Assembly (NCBI RefSeq): GCF_000611645.1
Contig: NW_014013618.1
Coordinates: forward strand, 1 to 64,000
Source: Monoraphidium neglectum
Lineage: Eukaryota > Chlorophyta > Chlorophyceae > Sphaeropleales > Selenastraceae
Direction of reading: 5' to 3'
Length of the DNA: 64,000 nucleotides
In this document: positions 10,658-22,355 of the stretch, piece by piece
Layout of the letters: each line of letters opens with the position of its first letter
Numbering within the stretch: position 1 is the first letter of the stretch
The notes under the pieces: model-generated
What the model saw: the letters and a program-made list of their open reading frames with translations, nothing else
Told to the model about the DNA's origin: nothing
Databases searched by the model: none
Program-made: the position numbers and the translations under genes

Positions 10658-13227
10658 TCACTTGCCATAGAGGAATGCGAGCCCCAGCACGAGGAATGCG
10701 GCCATGGTGGACGCTGCTGAGGCGTAGTAGGGGTATGCCGCCAGGATGAAGCGCTCGTACTCGTCATGGCGGTACGGCCGCACGGGAACAACCTTTGGGG
10801 AGGGGCAGTGGACAGATGAGAAGGGGTGGGCAAGTGGGTGCGGTATTTGCGGGTCGCGAAGCGCACACAAACTGGGAGATTCGTTTTGCAGCACCACTGA
10901 TGGTGGGTACCACCCATGATCGTGCGCAAGTAGAGGACAAGCGCGCGAGGAGGGCATGAGTGCAGGGCATAGAAGAGGCGCAGCGTCCTGCCCCAGCAGC
11001 CCTGTTTCTGCCTTTCCCGCCTTGCCGTCCCCCGCCGCCCCAGCTTACGTGCTCCAGGTTGATGTAGCTGTAGCCGGCGTGGTGGTAGTCGATGGCGTAC
11101 TTGAACACGCCGTAGACGTCAGGCACAGTGAACCTCAGCGAGAACTTGCCGTCGCCGGCATGCTGCAGGGGCTGGCGGATGTAGGGGTCCAGCATCACAA
11201 AGGACACCTGGACGTCGTCAGACCTGGGGGTGGTTGAAACCAGGGTGTTGGGGATACGGGAGAGTGAGGAAGGCTGATGAGTGAGCAGGGACAGTTCAGG
11301 AGACAGCTGGCACCTGGCAGTGGGGGCGCGGCCCTGATCTTAGAACACCAGCTCGAACCCAAACCCCTCACCCGCTCACTTTCGCCCCTTGTGGGTTTGC
11401 TTTTTGGCCCACCCCTGCGTTGGTGCGGCTGCCAGAATCGCACCAATGCAAGCCAACCGAACTGCCAGCCCACAGCCCTCTGGTGCTGCCCGCATCCTCT
11501 GCAATCTGAGCCTCCCCCCCCAACCCGCGCCGTCCGACCCACTTGAAGGGCCTCCTCTCCCCGCCCTCGACCTCGAAGATGTCAATCTCAAACTGAACCT
11601 CATCCTTCACTCGGTATGGAGAGGGGCCCTCCTCCCCCGTCACCACGTTGCGGTGGCGCGGGGCGGACGCCTCCAGCACGCCGCGCTGCTGGAAGGCCCA
11701 GAGGGTCGCGGCCAGCGCAAACGCACGGTTCCCAGACTGCGGGTAGCTGCAGTGTGAGGTGGGGGGCCCGGCGGCACGGGCAAGGTGCCAGGCTCAAGCA
11801 CAACGAAAGAGAAACGGGCATTTGGCGGGTTTCACGAGGGCCAGGCTCCGGTGTGCCGCGTACACGTGGGCGGCCCTGCATGAACGCAGCGCCACAACTG
11901 CACTACCGTCAGCCTTGGTCCGCCCCACAATCTCAGCCATGGCTCGCTGGCTTTTCCCCCCAAGAAGGCCCGCACCTCTTGCCCGACTCTGCCACCTCCA
12001 CCGCTGCGTCAAACAGCTCGTCGCCCAGCAAGTCCAGGGACCCCACCACCAGGGCGCGCGCGTTGTTGCGCGACTGCACCGCGCTCACGAGCGCAGCTGC
12101 CCCGCCGGCCGGCAGCAGGGGGGGCTCTGCGGCCGCCTTGGTGGGGTCGTGGGAGTAGGAGGTCGCCTCCCCTGACAGCAGCACAGTCACCTTGGTCCAG
12201 AGGGGGGCAGTTGAATTCAGGTGGGTGAGGTTGGGTGAGGTGCGCGGGCATGGTGTGCACTGGGGTCTTAAACAGAGGAGCAGAGCTCTCCTGCGCCCCG
12301 CAGAGCGTGTGAGACAGGGCCCTCATGCAGTTGCGCGGCCGCAGCCAACGGCACTTCACACCATAGGGCATCGCGCGTTGCCTGACCCCTGATCACCCCA
12401 ACTTCTAGTGGGCAGTCTTGCGTTCCCCAGCGCCCCACAGGAGCTCGTCTGCCACCCCGCCCGGCCCGCCACCCACCAGCTCGCTGCTGGTCGGCACGGC
12501 CTGCGCCACGCCGCGGAACAGCACCGGGCTGCTCGGCCGCGCCGCTCCCAGGAACGCGTCGCTGTCGATCCAGGCGCTGGTGGCCACCAGTGAGGGGTCT
12601 GTGGCACCGCCGGCCGCCTGGCGGCTGAAGTGGTCGTACAGCCGCGTGCCCTTGGCGTCCACCTCCACCCCCAGGTCGGCGGCCAGGCCACGCACCAGGT
12701 CGCTGGCGCCGGGCGCGAGGGCGACCAGCAGGTTGCCGCCGGCGTCGGCCCACTCCAGGATGGAGGCCTTGCTGAGGCTGCCGCCAAAGCCTGCGCGGTG
12801 TTGAGCGGGAGTGGTTTCGGGCGCGTGTGAGGGGTCAGGGAGACTGTGCTCAGCCTGTGCCGACGCCCAGCGTTCCGCGCGTTCCTGGCAACTAAACGCA
12901 ACCGCCAACTCCAGTAGCAGCAGCAGTGGCAGCAACAGCAGCACGCGGCTGGGCGCCCTCACTGGTCGCGCGTGGCGCCAGCAGCAGCAGGTGATCGTAG
13001 CGGGGCGTGTCGTAGTCAGCTAGCTTCAGGCCAGAGTCCTTGTGTCCCCGCACGTCCACCTCCAGCCCTGCGTCCCGAAGGCCCTGAAAGTACTGGCTGT
13101 GGCTGCTGCGGATGTCCTCGCTGCCGATCAGCGCGAGAACGCGCTTCCCGCTGCACAGCGCACATGGCATCGCCGCCGCTAGCAGCAGCACCACGGCAGC
13201 GATCGCCATTTTCCGGGGCCGGTTCAT
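10658..13227 (-). CDS. oligosaccharyltransferase 48-kDa subunit (OST48/DDOST/WBP1)
   Basis: Six exons, complement of 13227-12963, 12790-12477, 12190-11976, 11746-11543, 11223-11049 and 10792-10658, join in phase to give 435 residues, the usual OST48 size. The N-terminus is a signal peptide ([20 protein letters not shown]). The lumenal domain shows the family landmarks [62 protein letters not shown] and [19 protein letters not shown]. The tail [14 protein letters not shown] leads to one C-terminal membrane helix and ends YGK. OST48 is a non-catalytic subunit of the ER complex that transfers N-glycans to nascent proteins. Junctions were fixed by phase and by alignment to remembered OST48 landmarks. 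The protein looks intact. Confidence 0.93.
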
Positions 13228-14323
13228 GCTTCTAATGCTGCTTCACGACAACCGCAGCTTGCTCAGATCAGATGCGTGTGATCGGATGATCGGAAGCGAT
13301 CATGCAAGCAACGACTTGCGAATGTCAGGTATCATTCACACAACCTACGAGAATGGCCGATCAGGACGAGAATGTCACCGTGGCACAGCAGTTTGGACGG
13401 GCTGACTCACGCTTTTCAAGAGCAGGCAGCAGGTGCGCATGCAGCACACGAGTCCCCAGCGGTAGAAGCTTCATTGCAAGGCTGGAGCATATGAATGTAT
13501 CTAAACTGTCTCCCTGCCCTTAAAAGGCTGAGTGAGGTGGCAGTCCGCCACCCTCCCTGATAACTCCTTGCCTCCCCCAAAAGCATCCTGGGTGTAATTA
13601 CTGGCCCGGCGGTCTATCTAACTAATGCGCAGTTCTGCAAAAAAATACAGGATCATCGCGGAACGTTTGCCGTGCTGCAGATGAGGGCATCGCGACGGCT
13701 TCTGAGAGGTACTCGCCGATGGGCGAGCAGTGTTGAACCAGCCGCACGCGTGAAATCGGCCAGATGGGCAAAGGCTCTGCATGCCGCAAATGTTTGAAAA
13801 TACTGACACAAGGATGTTATCGACACCCATGCCAGTGCAGCAATCAAATTCCAGGTTCATCCCTGAGTTTAGCGAGTTGTAGGTTGGAAGGTTTCCGCCA
13901 AAGCGTCGGACGACTGCCAGATGAGTTGCCTGGACGGCGTGCGCTGCGCGCGCCCTGCCTTGAACCGGCAGGGCATGGTGATGCAGCACGCTTGCATGGC
14001 TGTGGCGACGGGGTCAATGCGTAGGTTATATGAATGCATGCAGGAAGGGGGCGCATTGACACGGACGGGGAGCTGAACGACCAGCTCTTCGCGTGTGCAT
14101 CGAAGGCCCCACTTGCGAATCTGCAGCAGCCCGGGCCGCAAAAAGTGCGTGCAATGGCCCTTCGAAAGGTAATGAGGGCTTGTATCTATGAAGAACAGCA
14201 GGGTGAGGCACCGCAGCATGGGGCACAGTGCCAGCCATCTGGCAGGATGCTGCGGACTGCCTGGTCAGCAAGTTCGTGGCATGCGCCTACTGCTGGAACG
14301 AGAGTCCCGCAGCTTGCCACATC
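13228..14323. other. intergenic region between OST48 start and HYDA stop
   Basis: Contains the OST48 promoter side and the HYDA 3' UTR. No coding feature or obvious repeat was recognised. Confidence 0.5.
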
Positions 14324-17025
14324 TCACTTCTCGCCCTCAACCCCGCCTGCAACGTAGTGAGTGTGTAGCCGCTCGTGCGCAAGGTGGCTGTTGGGCTTGC
14401 CGAGCCACTTCTCGTACAGCGCCGTGATCTGGGGGTTGTCATGGCAGCGACGCAGTGTGGCCCTCTCGTCCAGGGTATACATGGCCTGGGGGCAGCGGGG
14501 ACGGGCAAGGCAAGCGTTGAGGGCAATTTTGATGGATGGACGACACAAAAAGACAGGAATTAGTCGCTCGCAACAACTGCTCCGCAGATGGCACAGGGCA
14601 CCACAGGCACATGGTTGACACGCCCGGTGTGCACGACGACCCCTGTGCAGTGGAGGGAGAGAGCGAGCTCTGCCTGCATCGCGCCTCACCGCCTGGCGCT
14701 TCTGCAGGATGGTCTTGTCGGTGCTGCGGGGCTGGCCGCCGCCGCCGATGCAGCCGCCGGGGCAGGCCATGACCTCGATGAAGTCGTAGGCCAGGCTGCC
14801 GTCAGCCACGCCCTTGATCACCTGGAAAACGGGTGTGAGTTGGAGGTTGCAAACGGTGGGGTCAGGGTGAACACGGGATGCAGCAGGGCCAGGTGGCCAA
14901 GAAGGCGCAAAAAGCGGCGCTCACTGCCGGACCCCATGACACCGCACGCACTCAGAGAATCTGGGACCCGCCCACCTTCTTGGCGTTGCCCAGGCCGTTG
15001 GCGACGGCGATGCGCAGTGTCACGCCCGCGCCTGGCTCAGACTCCAGCACCTTGAAGGGAGACCCCTCTGGCGGGTGCATGGTGACGGTGGTCTCCTTGA
15101 TGCCGTCGAGACCGCGCGCCGCATCAAAGTTAAGGCGCTCCAGGCGATCGCCGCTCACAAGCTCATACACGGTGCGCAGGGCTGCCTCCATCACGCCGCC
15201 AGTGGTTCCAAACAGCAGGCCGCCGCCGGACCCGTCCCCAATGGGGTTGTCGTAGGGCGTCTCAGGCAGGTTCTGCAGAGGTGGCATGTTTGAGGTAAAT
15301 CGAGGCGGGTGAGGTTTGCAAATTTGAGCCTAAATGATGGAAGCGCCAAGGCCGTACTAAGCGTTACACCCCCTCCTAACAACATTCCTACTTGGCTCCG
15401 TGTCCCCGGCCTTGACGCATGTTAAGGCAGCACCCATTGTTTGAGATCACATCACCAACCTGGCTCCTTCCCCCCTCTGCTTGCCCAGCCCCTCACCGCA
15501 AGGTCGATGCCGCGCTCCACCAATATCTTCCCCAGTTCCGCAGTCGTCATCACATGATCGACATCACGCACGGTGCTGCCGCACGCCTCCTTTGCCACCA
15601 CGTCTGTCACAAACCACTCGCGGTCGGCCTCACCCTGCTTGCGCACGCAGGGCATCACGCTGACGCTGCAGATGTCCTCGGGCTGGACGCCGGCCACCGT
15701 GCTGAAGTAGCCCTTGACGACAGCGCCCATCATCATCTGGGGGCTGCGGGGAAAGGCAAGCACGCGGTGACCCAATGAGCGGTGCATTTTGTCACTGTTG
15801 GTCCGGGTAGCTAGGACGGCAGCTGCACTACTTGATGCATTTGCTGCCACTGCGTTTTGCTTTTACATGTCCAGGGGCATAGAGGGTTGCTTCACACCCC
15901 TGGCGGTGACATCCTTGGCACCGCCACCTTGCCAAAGCCCGGCAAGCCGCCGAGCCCCCCACCCTTCAATCCGCAGGGGATGCTGGCCTACCTCTTGCAT
16001 GTTGACAGGAAGGGAATGAGCTCGGGGTTGGACTTCTCCACCATGGCCACCCAGCCTGGGCAGCAGGACGTGAACATGGGCAGGACGGAGCTGGCGGCGT
16101 GGCCCCCCTCGGGGGCCGTGGCGGGCATGGCGGTGCGCTCGGCCGCCTTGGCCTCCAGGCGGTGCAGCAGCTCAGTGCCCTCCTCCATGATGGTCAGGTC
16201 GGCAGCAAACAGCGTGTCTGGGGGCGCCGCAGGTTGTGATGGGGCCAGGGGGCCGGGCACAGGGCTCAGCAGTGGGTGCGGCCGCACAGCTACAAGCCAC
16301 AGGGAAATCCACACAAGAAGAAGCGCCTGGTGTGAGTGGGCGTAGGCACGGTCTGGGGGAAAGCCCAGCCCCTTGCCGACGCAGCAAGGCAGCCAGTATG
16401 GACGGAACATGATAAAGTGCCCCAAGCCCGCTAAGCGCACCAAAGACATAATCAAAGCCCAGCATCTTGAGGGCCGTGACCATCTGGTTGGCGGTGACGG
16501 CGCCGGGGGCCAGGCCCAGTGTCTCTGAGATGGCGACACGCACGGCGGGAGCTGTCTGCACCACCATCAGCTTGCGGCCGTCCTCCTTGCCTGTGAGCAA
16601 AGCGTAAGGGGCAGTGGGTGCATGCGGTGGGGATGGAGCGCGAAGGGTTGTGAGCGGCGGGTTGTGACGGGAGGGGCAGGAGGGGTGCATGGTCACTTGC
16701 GCAGACAGCAGGCATCGCCGGCATGTAGCAAGGGCACTGCACGAAACCATCCGCGAGTCAAGAAGATTCAACTTTTTGCAACTGTGCACGCTGTGGACAA
16801 GACCCATATGGCCAAGAACCCAGGCTCGTACGCTGAAAATACAACGCCCGCCTGCTCACCAGCTTCGAGCAGGGCCTGTTGCCAGTGGGGAAGCTTGGAG
16901 ATGTCGCTGTCCGCAGCGGGCGCGGCTGGCGACACAGCAGCGGCCCTCATGTGGACGGGCGCAAGCCTGCGAAGCGCATGCCCTGCTCCTGGCAAGCGAG
17001 CGGTGCAGAGCAAGAATATGGCCAT
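14324..17025 (-). CDS. HYDA: chloroplast [FeFe]-hydrogenase
   Basis: Seven exons, complement of 17025-16860, 16590-16441, 16217-15992, 15743-15497, 15272-14976, 14821-14690 and 14485-14324, give 459 residues. All three H-cluster motifs are intact: TSCCPGW (about residue 154), MPCVRKQGEADRE (about 212) and MACPGGCIGGGGQP (about 381). The four cluster cysteines are present. The C-terminus (LHTHYVAGGVEGEK) is typical of green-algal HYDA. The enzyme reduces protons to H2 with ferredoxin electrons in the anoxic stroma. The N-terminus looks like a transit peptide (ARLPGAGHALRRLAP). There is no N-terminal ferredoxin-like [4Fe-4S] domain, as in Chlamydomonas and Scenedesmus and unlike Chlorella-type enzymes. 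The insertion before GVTLRIAVANGLGNAKK is much shorter than in Chlamydomonas HYDA1. The frame stays open upstream to 17412, so the start could be further 5'. Confidence 0.95.
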
Positions 17026-18835
17026 AATTGCGTTGCTGAGGGAGTGGCGCACACCCACAGCCTGCTGCTTGCATGTTTCGGACCGAACAGCGAGAGTCCG
17101 CCTGCAGACCCACCGCGTGCGGGGGCCTTCACCGGAAGAACCGGCAGTCGCTTCGCCTGAGCCTGGTGGGCGCACGCACGTACTCCGTGAGCTTGAGCGA
17201 GGGAATGCATGGTGGTCAGCGAGTCTTGGTGGATATATGAAAGCTTGATTGAGCAAATAATTGATTGAATCAATCTGGGATGTATTTGGCAACGGAATAG
17301 CTCGATCGAACCTGCAAAGGAAAAGCCCGCCACGGTGACCTGTATGAGTCGTGCAGGCGACACGATGCAACATGCCCGCCGCCATGATGCATGCAACGTT
17401 CAATGGATGCATTTGATTTCTTGCAAGTTATAATAAACTTATGATACTCAGAACGGGTGGCACCCTCGGATGGCCGCATGGCGTCAAAGACATGAGACAC
17501 TAACTGCTGAGGCAGCCATGGCGCGATATCTGGATGGTCCTCAAAATCCTGGTACCAGTATGATTGGTACCAGGATTTTGAGGACCATCCAGATTCTCTG
17601 ACCTGCACGCAATTTGCAAGCAGTGATTGAGCTCAAGGGCACTGATGAACAAACCCCGCCATCAGTCATCTTCTCAAGCCGGATGGTTTTTGCTGACAGA
17701 GCATTTTTCAAACGCGGGAAGCCAGCATCAGCTGCCAGTGCGTACCATGCTGCTCCCATCATGCACCATGCTGCTCAATAGCACGACATGACAGGTCACC
17801 CAAAGACATGAGGCCCCAGGCCGCCTAGCGGGGCGTCCCGCACCAAGGCGATGCGACTTGCTGCAGGGTTGTATAAAGCACCACAAACGCGTAGCGAAGG
17901 CGGCCATAATTACAGACATGCTTGCATCACCACAAAGCATGTGGAACATCGTGATGCTCAACACCAGCAAATGGCACGGAACCCGCAGCAGAACCCCCAT
18001 TGCTAGCAGCCAACACGAAGCCAGCGTAACAAAATGCCTAGCCACCCCAACTCAACCCCAGGCGCGTGCATGCAAGCGGCCAGCGGACGCGCGCATCTGC
18101 TTACCTGTCCCAAGCCCCAGCTTCCACCCTGCCGCTGCGCTTCAAAAACAGAGAGCAACACCAGCTTTTAGTCCCATCTTTGCTAGCGAGCAGCTCGCGC
18201 TAACCTTGAAAAGCGATAGCCTTGAAAAGTGGAAAGGGCGGCGACCCTGGTCTCCCAGATGCGGCGCCTTGAGGCTGTTGATCAGGTCACGAGTAGTTTT
18301 GGGGCAGCACGATACGGGTTGTTGCGGTGGCGCTGCCCGCCATCATCGTCACAGGCCAGCCTCTCGGCGCCGCCTCATCATATCTCGTCAGCATCGTTCA
18401 TCACGGACAAACGCGAAGGCGCTTGACCTGGAGAGCCGTGAGGCGCGCGCGGAGCCGGGGGCTCGTGGGGAGCGAGCCAACACAATGCTGCAGAAACGCA
18501 TGTACGGCTTGCGCATGGGGCTCTGGCTGCACAGCAACACACCACAGCATCTTGCCACGCACAATGGAAGCCTGGCTGGAGGCCGCCTTCGACATTTTGC
18601 CACCCCACAAACTTCTGCGCCCTGCGCGCCGCCCGCCGCTTGCGAGCGGCCTCCTTGTAGATATGGGACACCCGCCGTGGCGCAGCCACCCCCAGCAGCC
18701 CGCAGCCTTCACTCCGCAGCATGCTCCCAAATCAGTTGCCGTTGCCCCCTTGCATCGCCAAGCCCTAGGAATGCTGCTGAGGCTGAAACGGCCCCTGCCG
18801 GACTGTCCGCCCCGCAGACTGCGATGGGCAGGGCC
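17026..18835. other. intergenic region: HYDA upstream region and SR-gene 3' UTR
   Basis: No coding exon was accepted. It contains the 30-bp hairpin and four GTAC tetramers (17180, 17552, 17567, 17742), the core bound by the algal copper/hypoxia regulator CRR1. The 462-residue open frame starting at 17858 is antisense to the RS domain and was rejected. Confidence 0.5.
17528..17594. repeat. perfect 30-bp inverted repeat with 7-nt loop
   Basis: Bases 17528-17557 are the exact reverse complement of 17565-17594, separated by GTATGAT. It lies 503 bases upstream of the HYDA start, between HYDA and the end of the SR-protein gene. Each arm contains GGTACC. The transcript of either strand would fold into an unbroken 30-bp stem. 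Confidence 0.97.
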
Positions 18836-20381
18836 TCAGTCGCGGCCATTGGGCGAGTGATCGGGGCGTGGCGAGTTGCGGCGGCCCCCGTCGTCGTCAT
18901 CGCGGCGGCCGTCGTTGCCGCCAGCATCGCGAACTGGGGACCTGGACGGCGACCGCGGCGGCGGCGAACCATCCCTGGGGCGTGGGCTGCGGCTGGGGCT
19001 GCGCCTGCGGTCACCACCGCGCGGGCTGCCGCTGCGGCTCCTGGCCCGGGCGTCCCCGTTGCCGCGGTCGCGGCTGAGGCTGCGGCGGCGGTCATTGCGT
19101 GGACTCCTGCTCCTGCTGCGGCCACGGCCCCTGTCAGCAGGGCTGTAGCTGCGGTCGCGGCGACGGTCCGCGCTGCGACTGCGGCTGCGGCTGCGGCGAC
19201 CGTAGCCGCCGCCACCACCCCTGTAACCACCCCGCCGCCTCCGTAACCACCGCCGCCCCCATAGCCGCCGCCTCCCCTCTGTGCCGGGGCGTCTGAGATT
19301 GCCAAGCAGGGCGAGGGGGGCGAGATATGAATGAACGCTGCAGCCGCAGCAGCGGCAGCGGCACGCGAGAAGCCTGCCAAGCTGCAAAGCCAGCGCACAA
19401 CAGCTAAGGGAGCGCTGCTGGTATGTAGGGAATGCGTTAGGGGTCGCAATCCTCAATTCACCCCCTTGCCGGTTCGCGGAACAAGCCTGTCATGCACCAC
19501 CTGGCCCCTCACCGCCCCGCGCCAGCATGTCCTCCGGCTTGCGGCGCCCATGCAGCGCCAGGTTGCAGCCAACCTGTGGAGGAAGTTCAGGGGTGGGTGG
19601 TGCCAAACGGCAGTTTGCACACGGTCTGAGTGCCGGTGCGACTCAGAGCACGGGACACGAGCAAGCCCAGGTCAAGCCTGCCTGCTGGAACCCCCAAGCC
19701 TATCTGTGAAGCCCGCCGTGTCCAGCCCTCGCCCACCCCCGGCTTATCACGACAAATGCAAACTCTGCGCCAAAACCCAGGCCCCCAGCCCCGCGCTCAC
19801 CCTGCGCCCGTCCAGCATGACTCCATCCATGTAGCGGATCGCATCACGACAGTCGCGCGGATCAGCAAACTCCACAAATCCGATGCCGCGCGGCTGCCTG
19901 TGGGGCGAGTGTTATTGTGATGCGTTGGTGTCCAGTCAGGTTTGGGACAAGCAGGGAATTTGTGCCAGCAGCACGCGCAAGGCCTCCCTGACGCTGCGCT
20001 GCCCGCGGTGTGCACCTGAAACCGGACCTGGGGGCCAAGCACAGCGTCGTGCCAGGCACAACGCATAACCACAGGAGCACTGTGACTCTGGTGCTGGGAT
20101 TAGACTCACTGGGTGTAGAAGTCGCGCGGCAGGTAGATGTCGCGGACACGGCCATACTTCTCGCAGGCATAACGCAGATCCTCCGGGCGCGTTGTGCGCG
20201 AGAGGTTGCGCACCATCATGCTGGTGCCCGTCGGCTCGGCGCGGTCGCCCGCTGGGCTGCGGCGGCTGTCGCTGCCACCCCGCGGCGGGCTCCGGCTTGC
20301 GCTCCTGCCACGCCCGCGTGCCGGGCTGCGCCGCCGGGGGCTGTAGGACCTATCACGATCATAGCCTCTCTCCCTGCTCAT
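18836..20381 (-). CDS. SCL-type SR splicing factor (RRM plus RS domain)
   Basis: Four exons, complement of 20381-20110, 19897-19801, 19573-19513 and 19278-18836, give about 290 residues. A short Arg/Ser N-terminus (SRERGYDRDRSYSPRRR) precedes one RRM. RNP2 is MMVRNL, RNP1 is RGIGFVEF, and DIYLPRDFYT is characteristic of plant SCL proteins. A long RS domain follows (RRSRSRSRS, SRSPSRSP). SCL proteins bind pre-mRNA and set splice-site choice in the nucleus. There is one problem. In the last exon the natural Gly-rich frame (GGGGYGGGGGYGGGG, from an acceptor at 19292) is out of phase with the RS frame. The model given uses an acceptor at 19278 that keeps the RS frame. A 1-nt sequence error near 19230 is the alternative. 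The gene is divergent from SSNA1, 374 bp away. Confidence 0.85.
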
Positions 20382-20755
20382 GGCTGCTGCGTGCCCTGGA
20401 CCGGCAGCTCGGTGTCCTCGGTTGAGGCGGGGCGTGATCAGCAAGCACTGCGCGAAGCTCTCGAACTCAATAGGTGCCCACAATAAACCAGAAGAGGTGA
20501 GTCTGGTGAGTGGGGCGAACCGCGCTTTGAGTAGTGGTGCAGCAGGCGAGGCAGGTGCGGCACCGGAGTGATGAAGTGCGTGATCTGCTTCACGACCAGC
20601 ACCTGACTTCATCGAGAAATTTAACTAGGTCATTCACCATCTATCTGCTCAATATAACTCATCGTTCACATCGCCTAGACCGTGCTGACAAGCCGAGGCC
20701 TTGAACAGGAGCCCAACACCAGCTCTCGGCGCTCTTTGAGAGTCGTAAGAGAATC
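20382..20755. promoter_or_regulatory. shared divergent promoter region (SR factor / SSNA1)
   Basis: Only 374 bases separate the start codons of two genes that diverge (SR factor on -, SSNA1 on +), so both promoters and both 5' UTRs must lie here. No TATA box or named element was identified. Confidence 0.6.
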
Positions 20756-22065
20756 ATGGCTGCTCAGGGGGCGGCGCTGCAGTCTTCGAACGCAGAGTTG
20801 GTCAAGTGTGAGTGCGTAGCGCTGCTATATGGCTTTGACCATTGACTGTTGCCCCTGCTTTTCAACACACAAGAAGACAAGCAATGTCAAGGCTTGTCAC
20901 TTATAGAGCATATATTGAGGATTGGGGCCCGCCCTTTGAACGGCTGCACCTCCGGCCACTGGTATCACACCGCTCAGCGCATCAGCAGCCGGCGCGCCGG
21001 CGCTGCAGCAGCTGCTGCTGCACGTTTCGGGTGCCAGTTATCCACACAGTGCTCCGTGACGCACGCCACCTGCCAAAAATTCCACACAACATGCTCCATG
21101 CTGCTGCTGAGCAGGCATAGAGGATCTTCGTGAGAAGCGTGAAGGCATGCTGAAGCAGATTGCAGACGAGGAGTCTGAGAAGATGAAGGTCGGCATTCGC
21201 TCGACGACCGCCACGATTGACTGCAGCGGCAGCGGTGACTGCACCATATGTGAATGCACAGGCAGCAGCAGAGGTCGGGGCAATGCAAACTCACAGCCCA
21301 ATTCCATGGACTGCCGTCCAACACGTGTGTGTCAAGATCTGCATCGCACAACCGCACAGATTCAAGTGGAGCTGCAGCAGCTGACAAAAAGGCTGGCAGC
21401 CATCAATGAATCCCTAGCACGCAAGGTGTGTGGGGTCAGAAGAGTGAGGCAAGGGGTCATATTGTAGGTCTGTGTGAAACATTGCCAGCCCGTACGAGCC
21501 AAAATAAACTGCCCCTAAAAGCTGTTGAGACTGCAAGAGCCTAAGCTTGTCCCTGACCCAAACTTCATTTCCACTCCAGCTGGATACCAAGAATGAGTAT
21601 GACAAGGTGCGCAGCCCTTGCTGCAGCATCCCAAGGGACCACGATGGGCGCTGATTTGGGCCGTGCCCTTTGGTGCTTGCCGCGCACCCAGTGCAAGGGC
21701 ACGGGTGCACGCCAGCAGCGACCCAGTCGCACTCGTACGACAGCCGCACACCCCAGCGCGCGTCATTCTGCCGGTGACGCGCTTTGCCGACTCAGCCAGC
21801 CGGCGGCACACGCGGGCGTTGTGCAACCTGAGCCGGGCGCCCCCTGCACAGGGGGTGACAGCCCGATTTCACAATCTCCCGGCCTCCTTCACCAGCAGGG
21901 CCGCATGTGACACTGTGCCAACTGACCGCTAACTGCCTGACTGCCTCGTGCGTCCCCCAGGTGATCCAGGAGACGGAGGCGGCCTACCTCAAGATCCTGG
22001 AGAGCAGCCAGACGCTGCTCACGGTGCTCAAGCGGGAGAGCGTCAGCATGACTAAGAGGAGGTAG
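20756..22065 (+). CDS. SSNA1/DIP13 microtubule-associated coiled-coil protein
   Basis: Five exons (20756-20807, 21115-21188, 21360-21425, 21580-21606, 21961-22065) encode 107 residues, close to the roughly 110-120 of the family. The start [20 protein letters not shown] and the C-terminal block [20 protein letters not shown] are near-identical to the remembered human SSNA1 (NA14) pattern. Between them lies a single coiled coil ([38 protein letters not shown]). In Chlamydomonas DIP13 sits at basal bodies and along axonemal and cytoplasmic microtubules and is needed for normal cell division. SSNA1 self-assembles into fibres on microtubules. All introns join in phase and no residue block is missing. 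Confidence 0.95.
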
Positions 22066-22296
22066 TCCGCAGCCGCCCGGCCGTTGTAATCGGCGCCCAG
22101 CTGCGGCGGAGTTTGCGTGAACTGCTTTCAGTCATGCCGCTGCTGGGCTGGCATCACCAGTTTCGTTTGTGTGTTCCACATTTCAAAGTGGGCCGATGAC
22201 TGAAAGTGGGCAGGCGGTTGTGTAGCTGCTAAACCATCATAAATGGTATCATGACAGTGGCCTTGTCAAACTGCCTTCTGCTGGCTAATTGGTTTG

Positions 22297-22301
22297 TGTA
22301 A
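22297..22301 (+). terminator. candidate poly(A) signal TGTAA for SSNA1
   Basis: TGTAA lies 232 bases after the SSNA1 stop. Another copy at 22085-22089 is only 20 bases after the stop. SSNA1 converges with the PLAT gene, whose stop is at 22356. Confidence 0.4.
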
Positions 22302-22348
22302 CCTGCATTACGGGTAACGCATGCCTTGACACCTAGAAGAGGCCCGGG

Positions 22349-22353
22349 TTACA
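22349..22353 (-). terminator. candidate poly(A) signal TGTAA, 2 bases after the PLAT-gene stop
   Basis: On the minus strand the stop TGA (22358-22356) is followed after two bases by TGTAA. If used, the 3' UTR would be only about 20 nt. Confidence 0.35.
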
Positions 22354-22355
22354 CA

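Noticed and set aside
17858..19246. 462-codon plus-strand open frame
   Set aside because: Its 3' half is antisense to the SR protein's RS domain, giving an Ala/Arg repeat artefact. The 5' half has no domain or conserved motif.
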